This document shows positions 61,394 to 64,000 of a stretch of DNA of 64,000 nucleotides, one piece after another; the first letter of the stretch is position 1, and each line of letters begins with the position of its first letter. The position numbers and the translations under genes were made by a program. Origin of the DNA: Dongia sedimenti (GTDB lineage Bacteria; Pseudomonadota; Alphaproteobacteria; Dongiales; Dongiaceae); NCBI GenBank assembly GCA_030715195.1, contig JAUYVI010000010.1, positions 1 to 64,000 on the forward strand, written 5' to 3'. The notes under the pieces were generated by a model. That model did not search any database. It was not told where the DNA came from and saw only the letters and a list, made by a program, of their open reading frames with translations.

Positions 61394-61762
61394 TCACTCG
61401 GGACGTTGGTCCGTCCCGAAGGAAGCGATCACCTCGATCTTACCGACGATGTTAGCATTGAATGCTTCAAGTTCGTCGGCAGGGATCCAATACTCGCGAT
61501 GCTGGGAGCCGCCGGCCTCCTGGACCGGGTAGCGGTCCAGAAAGTCACGCGACACCGCGAAGCGGGTGACGAAGCCGGAACCGGATGCCTTGACGTTCCA
61601 GTCGCGTGCGATCTTCACCGCATAGTCCTCGGTGAGCACCGGATAGAAGATCGGCTGCTCCGGCAGGCGCGGCGGAAAGGCGCTGAACCCGCTCTCGCGG
61701 ATCAGCTCCAGTTCCTTGGGACCGACCGGTCGGAAGAGAGTCACGGTCTGCATTGTACTCAT
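61394..61762 (-). CDS. Conserved small protein in the RNA-repair operon (122 aa)
   Basis: Beginning MSTMQTVTLFRPVGPKELEL, with ESGFSAFPPRLPEQPIFYPV, EDYAVKIARDWNV and RYPVQEAGGSQHREYWIPAD. I recall homologues annotated as ADP-ribosylation/crystallin J1 proteins, a label with little evidence. No catalytic motif is obvious. It sits between rsr and hen1 in the same operon, 64 bp after rsr, so it may be an RNA-repair accessory. ATG 61762 chosen with AAGG close by; ATG 61753 would be three residues shorter. The frame continues upstream to 61822 without conservation. Confidence 0.75.
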   Translation of the reverse strand: MSTMQTVTLFRPVGPKELELIRESGFSAFPPRLPEQPIFYPVLTEDYAVKIARDWNVKASGSGFVTRFAVSRDFLDRYPVQEAGGSQHREYWIPADELEAFNANIVGKIEVIASFGTDQRPE

Positions 61763-61826
61763 CCTTATCGCCTTCAGAGACGGGCCGCCGCTCCGCCCGG
61801 AAGAACCGGGACGGAGCGGCACGACG

Positions 61827-63428
61827 TTAGCGCCGGATGAAGTCGGCGATCACCGCCGGTGCAGCGGCGTCGAAACCGACCACATCCAGCATGCCGGCAT
61901 CGTTCGGATCCGCGATCGAGAATCCGTTCGACACCATCCCGACCACCACCAGCTTGGCGGCGATCCCGCTGCGCTCGCGGTACTGGCGCAGGGCCTGGAC
62001 CGGGTGCACCTTGCCCGCCCAGGTCTCGCTGTCGGTCAACGCCACGAAGGCATCGACCTTCAGCCCCCGCTCCAGCGCGTAGAGCATCGGCAGCGCGCAG
62101 TCGGTCCGGCCAAACGGCAGGTTGCCGACCGCCTTCACCGCCTGGTCCAGCCGCATGGCCGGCGAGAGAGTGAGCGGCGCCATTTCGGTTCCGCCCTCCC
62201 AACTCGCGCCATTCGCCGCGGTGAAGCCCACCAGGTGGGTCTTCGCCTCGACGCGTGCCGTCACCAGCGCCAGGGCTGCCGACGCGTCGCGCGGCGTCAG
62301 GGAGGAACCGGCCACCCGGCCCACCCCCATCGACCCCGAAACGTCGAGCGCCAGCAGCAGGCGATTGCCGGTCGGCTCGACGTTCCGGAACGCCGCGTAG
62401 AACGCGTCGTTCAAGGCGTCGACGACCTGCGGCACCGGCTCCCAGCGCAGCCCGCCCTTGTCCCCGCGTCCCTCCACATAGGTGCGGAGCGCGAGCAGAA
62501 TCGCAAGCGGGTGCAATCGCGCCTTGCGGATTCGCTCCGCATCGCGCAGCGTCTCCGTGACGGCCTCGACCGCCGGCTCGAACGGCTTCAGCACGCCGAC
62601 CGACGTCAGCTTGGCGAGGTTGCGGACCAGGGCCGTCATCGGCATGCGCTCCAGGAGCGCCTGCCAGACTTGCGGCTCGTTCAGCAACCCGGTCGGCACG
62701 GTCTCACGCGGCAGATCGTAGGTACGGATCAACCGCGCCGCCTCGACCGAATCTTCAGCCTTGGCGAGCGCCATCGCGCCGCCGACGATAGCCGGCAGGT
62801 TCTCACCCGCCGTTCCGCGGCAGATCCAGTTGAACAGATCGCGCCGGGCCGGTTCGTCGGTCAGCGGGTGGGCGAGCCGCAACAGGTCGCGGTGCGTCCA
62901 CCCTTCGCGCTGCCGATACTTCACCGCCTGGTAGGCGAGCTGCTCGACCGGCCGCGCCAGGTACCAGCGGGCCACGGCACGCCGCAGCCCGCGGCCCCAG
63001 CCGCGCATCGCCTGGACGGTCTCGGCGAACTGGAACAGCTGCGTTCCGGTCCGTGCGATCCGCGGCAGGGCGGCGAAGGCCGCCTGCTTGGTCGCCTCGT
63101 CGCCGAGCGCCGTCGCCAGAGCGAGCGCGAAGATCGCCGGCGCCGGCTTCGGCGCGCGACCCGCTTCGATCATCTCTGCGATCCGCGCGACCGCGCGCGA
63201 ACCGTCGGCCGCGATACAACGCATCACCGCCTCGGCGTTCTCGACCGTCAGCTTGCGCGCGCCGGCATAATAGCTCCCGCCCTCGGTCCCGAGGACGAGG
63301 AAGCGGTCCAGCCGCGTCCAGTCATCGACCGGGAAGGCATAGCCCCCGGCCGAGTTGGCCACGGTCCCGGCGATCGGCTCCGACTGTGGCGTGCGCCGCA
63401 GCGAGAACAACTTTGCGTACTTCATCAT
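61827..63428 (-). CDS. rsr: TROVE-domain protein Rsr, bacterial Ro60 (533 aa)
   Basis: Ring-shaped RNA-binding protein, bacterial counterpart of vertebrate Ro60, which binds Y RNAs and misfolded or damaged RNA. The helical-repeat TROVE domain spans about residues 15-340 (YAFPVDDWTRLDRFLVLGTEGGSYY start), and a von Willebrand A domain follows with MIDAS motif DVSGSMG (362-368) and further ligands in GRTDCALP and ALTDSET. ATG 63428 chosen with GGAGGAGG just upstream; a longer frame upstream would run into the Y-RNA array. It is the first protein gene of the operon after four Y-RNA-like genes. Confidence 0.95.
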   Translation of the reverse strand: MMKYAKLFSLRRTPQSEPIAGTVANSAGGYAFPVDDWTRLDRFLVLGTEGGSYYAGARKLTVENAEAVMRCIAADGSRAVARIAEMIEAGRAPKPAPAIFALALATALGDEATKQAAFAALPRIARTGTQLFQFAETVQAMRGWGRGLRRAVARWYLARPVEQLAYQAVKYRQREGWTHRDLLRLAHPLTDEPARRDLFNWICRGTAGENLPAIVGGAMALAKAEDSVEAARLIRTYDLPRETVPTGLLNEPQVWQALLERMPMTALVRNLAKLTSVGVLKPFEPAVEAVTETLRDAERIRKARLHPLAILLALRTYVEGRGDKGGLRWEPVPQVVDALNDAFYAAFRNVEPTGNRLLLALDVSGSMGVGRVAGSSLTPRDASAALALVTARVEAKTHLVGFTAANGASWEGGTEMAPLTLSPAMRLDQAVKAVGNLPFGRTDCALPMLYALERGLKVDAFVALTDSETWAGKVHPVQALRQYRERSGIAAKLVVVGMVSNGFSIADPNDAGMLDVVGFDAAAPAVIADFIRR

Positions 63429-63453
63429 CGTCTCCTCCTCCTTCCCAACAAGC

Positions 63454-63561
63454 GCGGCGGACATGTGTCTGGTCGAGGCATCGCCGCTTTCACGGCGCCG
63501 CTCCGGGAGGTGCATCGCACCCACCACGGTCCAAGGTAATCCTCGCCCTCCGGCCCGCCGC
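63454..63561 (-). ncRNA. Y-RNA-like RNA 4 (about 108 nt)
   Basis: On the minus strand GCGGCGGGC pairs with GTCCGCCGC (one G-U), enclosing an internal loop and an inner CGAGG/CCTCG stem. The 5' strand carries GGGCCG-N6-GAGGATTA, the motif shared by the four units. The loop holds small hairpins, for example GGTGC-gat-GCACC. It lies 25 nt upstream of the rsr ATG, the usual place for a Ro-bound Y RNA. Ends are inferred from pairing; no promoter is mapped. Confidence 0.7.
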
Positions 63562-63583
63562 CGGACTCCATCTCTCCCGTTAT

Positions 63584-63673
63584 CCAGTGGCGGACGTGAA
63601 CCGATGAGGGCAATGCGGCACTTGGCAAGCGCCGCACCTTGGCAAGGTAACCCTCATTCATCGGCCCGCCTGG
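63584..63673 (-). ncRNA. Y-RNA-like RNA 3 (about 90 nt)
   Basis: GGCGGGC pairs with GTCCGCC (one G-U) and CCA with TGG outside it; an inner ATGAGGG/CCCTCAT stem of 7 bp follows an internal loop. The 5' strand has GGGCCG-N6-GAGGGTTA. The loop contains TGCGGC/GCCGCA and CCTTGGCAAGG hairpins. It is separated by 22 nt from each neighbouring unit. Ends are set by the stem. Confidence 0.72.
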
Positions 63674-63695
63674 CCGGACACTTCGAACGCGCGGC

Positions 63696-63794
63696 GGCGC
63701 GGGCGTGTGGGACCGAGGGCGCGACACCTTGCGGTGCTGGGGGATGCCTCCCCCGTCGCCATGTGCAAATAACCCTCGCCGATCGGCCCGCGCC
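63696..63794 (-). ncRNA. Y-RNA-like RNA 2 (about 99 nt)
   Basis: GGCGCGGGC pairs perfectly with GCCCGCGCC; an inner CGAGGG/CCCTCG stem follows the internal loop. The 5' strand has GGGCCG-N6-GAGGGTTA. The distal part folds as a three-way junction: GCGAC/GTCGC closing CACC-ttgc-GGTG and GGGGG-atgcct-CCCCC. No tRNA-like arms are present. It is 22 nt from its neighbours. Confidence 0.72.
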
Positions 63795-63816
63795 AATCGC
63801 ATCTTCAGTCCAGTGA

Positions 63817-63955
63817 CGGCACGGGCGTGTCATGCGTGAAGGCGTCTTGGTGCTCTACCTCTGAGCTACGGGCCCGTAAGATGTTGGACCCGACGGGATT
63901 CGAACCCGCGACCTCCCCGTTATGAGCGGTAACCTTCACACGCCGGCCCGTGCCG
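63817..63955 (-). ncRNA. YrlA-like Y RNA 1 with permuted tRNA domain (about 139 nt)
   Basis: CGGCACGGGC pairs with GCCCGTGCCG (10 bp); an inner GTGAAGG/CCTTCAC stem follows. The 5' strand has GGGCCG-N6-GAAGGTTA. The distal part is a tRNA in permuted order: a CCG-CTCATAA-CGG anticodon-like hairpin, T arm GCGGGTTCGAATCCCGT, acceptor 3' strand CGGGTCC, a 10-nt loop AACATCTTAC, acceptor 5' strand GGGCCCG, then D arm GCTCAGAGGTAGAGC. The acceptor strands pair perfectly over 7 bp (one G-U). This is the known YrlA layout in which the tRNA ends are joined and the Y stem replaces the anticodon side. A normal tRNA gene cannot read this way. Confidence 0.85.
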
Positions 63956-64000
63956 ACGACGGACAGAATCAATCCTCCGTTTCTCCTTCAACTTGTTGGC

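Noticed and set aside
63425-63802. 125-codon minus-strand frame upstream of rsr
   Set aside because: It runs through three Y-RNA-like stems and has no ribosome site or domain; RNA structure explains the sequence better.
63869-63929. Normal tRNA-Met(CAT) gene
   Set aside because: The halves are in reversed order and joined through the acceptor end; it cannot fold as a linear tRNA and fits a YrlA-type Y RNA.

Overview
The window is high-GC DNA from an alphaproteobacterium, most likely Rhodospirillales-like; I do not name a genus. The evidence is the conserved alphaproteobacterial gene order ask / ptsP / prfA / prmC / DUF4167 / clpB, a ubiG that diverges from ask, and codon use typical of the group. 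No CRISPR array, rRNA or intact canonical tRNA gene is visible.

0-24 kb is core chromosome: an envelope M23 peptidase, a LysR regulator with a methyltransferase, then a long minus-strand block (aspartokinase, nitronate monooxygenase-like enzyme, PtsP, RodZ-like protein, IspG, HisS, HemA, RF1, PrmC, DUF4167, ClpB). The plus strand follows with UbiG, a SYLF lipid-binding protein, a choline-sulfatase and a PAS protein. ClpB has a heat-shock type promoter, and the sulfatase start region is covered by a hairpin.

24-33 kb is a complete minus-strand potassium system, kdpFABC followed by kdpDE. Two extra one-helix micro-ORFs precede kdpF, and the leader looks structured. 33-37 kb holds signalling genes: a PAS histidine kinase, a PAS plus degenerate-GGDEF protein and a stand-alone receiver.

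36.8-47.4 kb is a catabolic island on the minus strand. One eight-gene operon encodes an aldehyde dehydrogenase, an extradiol dioxygenase, a fumarylacetoacetate-hydrolase-family enzyme, an acetoacetate-decarboxylase-like enzyme, a cytochrome P450, a glutamine-synthetase-like ligase, a 2Fe-2S ferredoxin and its reductase. A MarR regulator and a divergent amino-acid/amine permease share a palindromic operator with the operon. A trimethylamine-dehydrogenase-family flavoprotein and a cupin lie a few kb away. Together these suggest uptake and ring cleavage of an aromatic (perhaps amine-bearing) compound. Between them sits an AMP-phosphorylase-like gene overlapping a beta-CASP nuclease.

53.7 kb to the right edge looks like an accessory island. 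It begins at a 3' remnant of tRNA-Arg(CCG), then carries a small HTH protein, an unrecognised winged-helix protein and a nitrilase-fold protein with an intact Glu-Lys-Cys triad. It continues with a bacterial RNA-repair operon: Rsr (Ro60), a 122-residue protein, Hen1 and Pnkp. Directly upstream of rsr, on the same strand, I find four tandem Y-RNA-like genes about 22 nt apart. All four share a stem and a GARGRTTA motif. The first contains a circularly permuted tRNA body with a perfect acceptor stem, as in YrlA-type Y RNAs. This Y-RNA array plus RNA-repair operon is the most remarkable part of the window.
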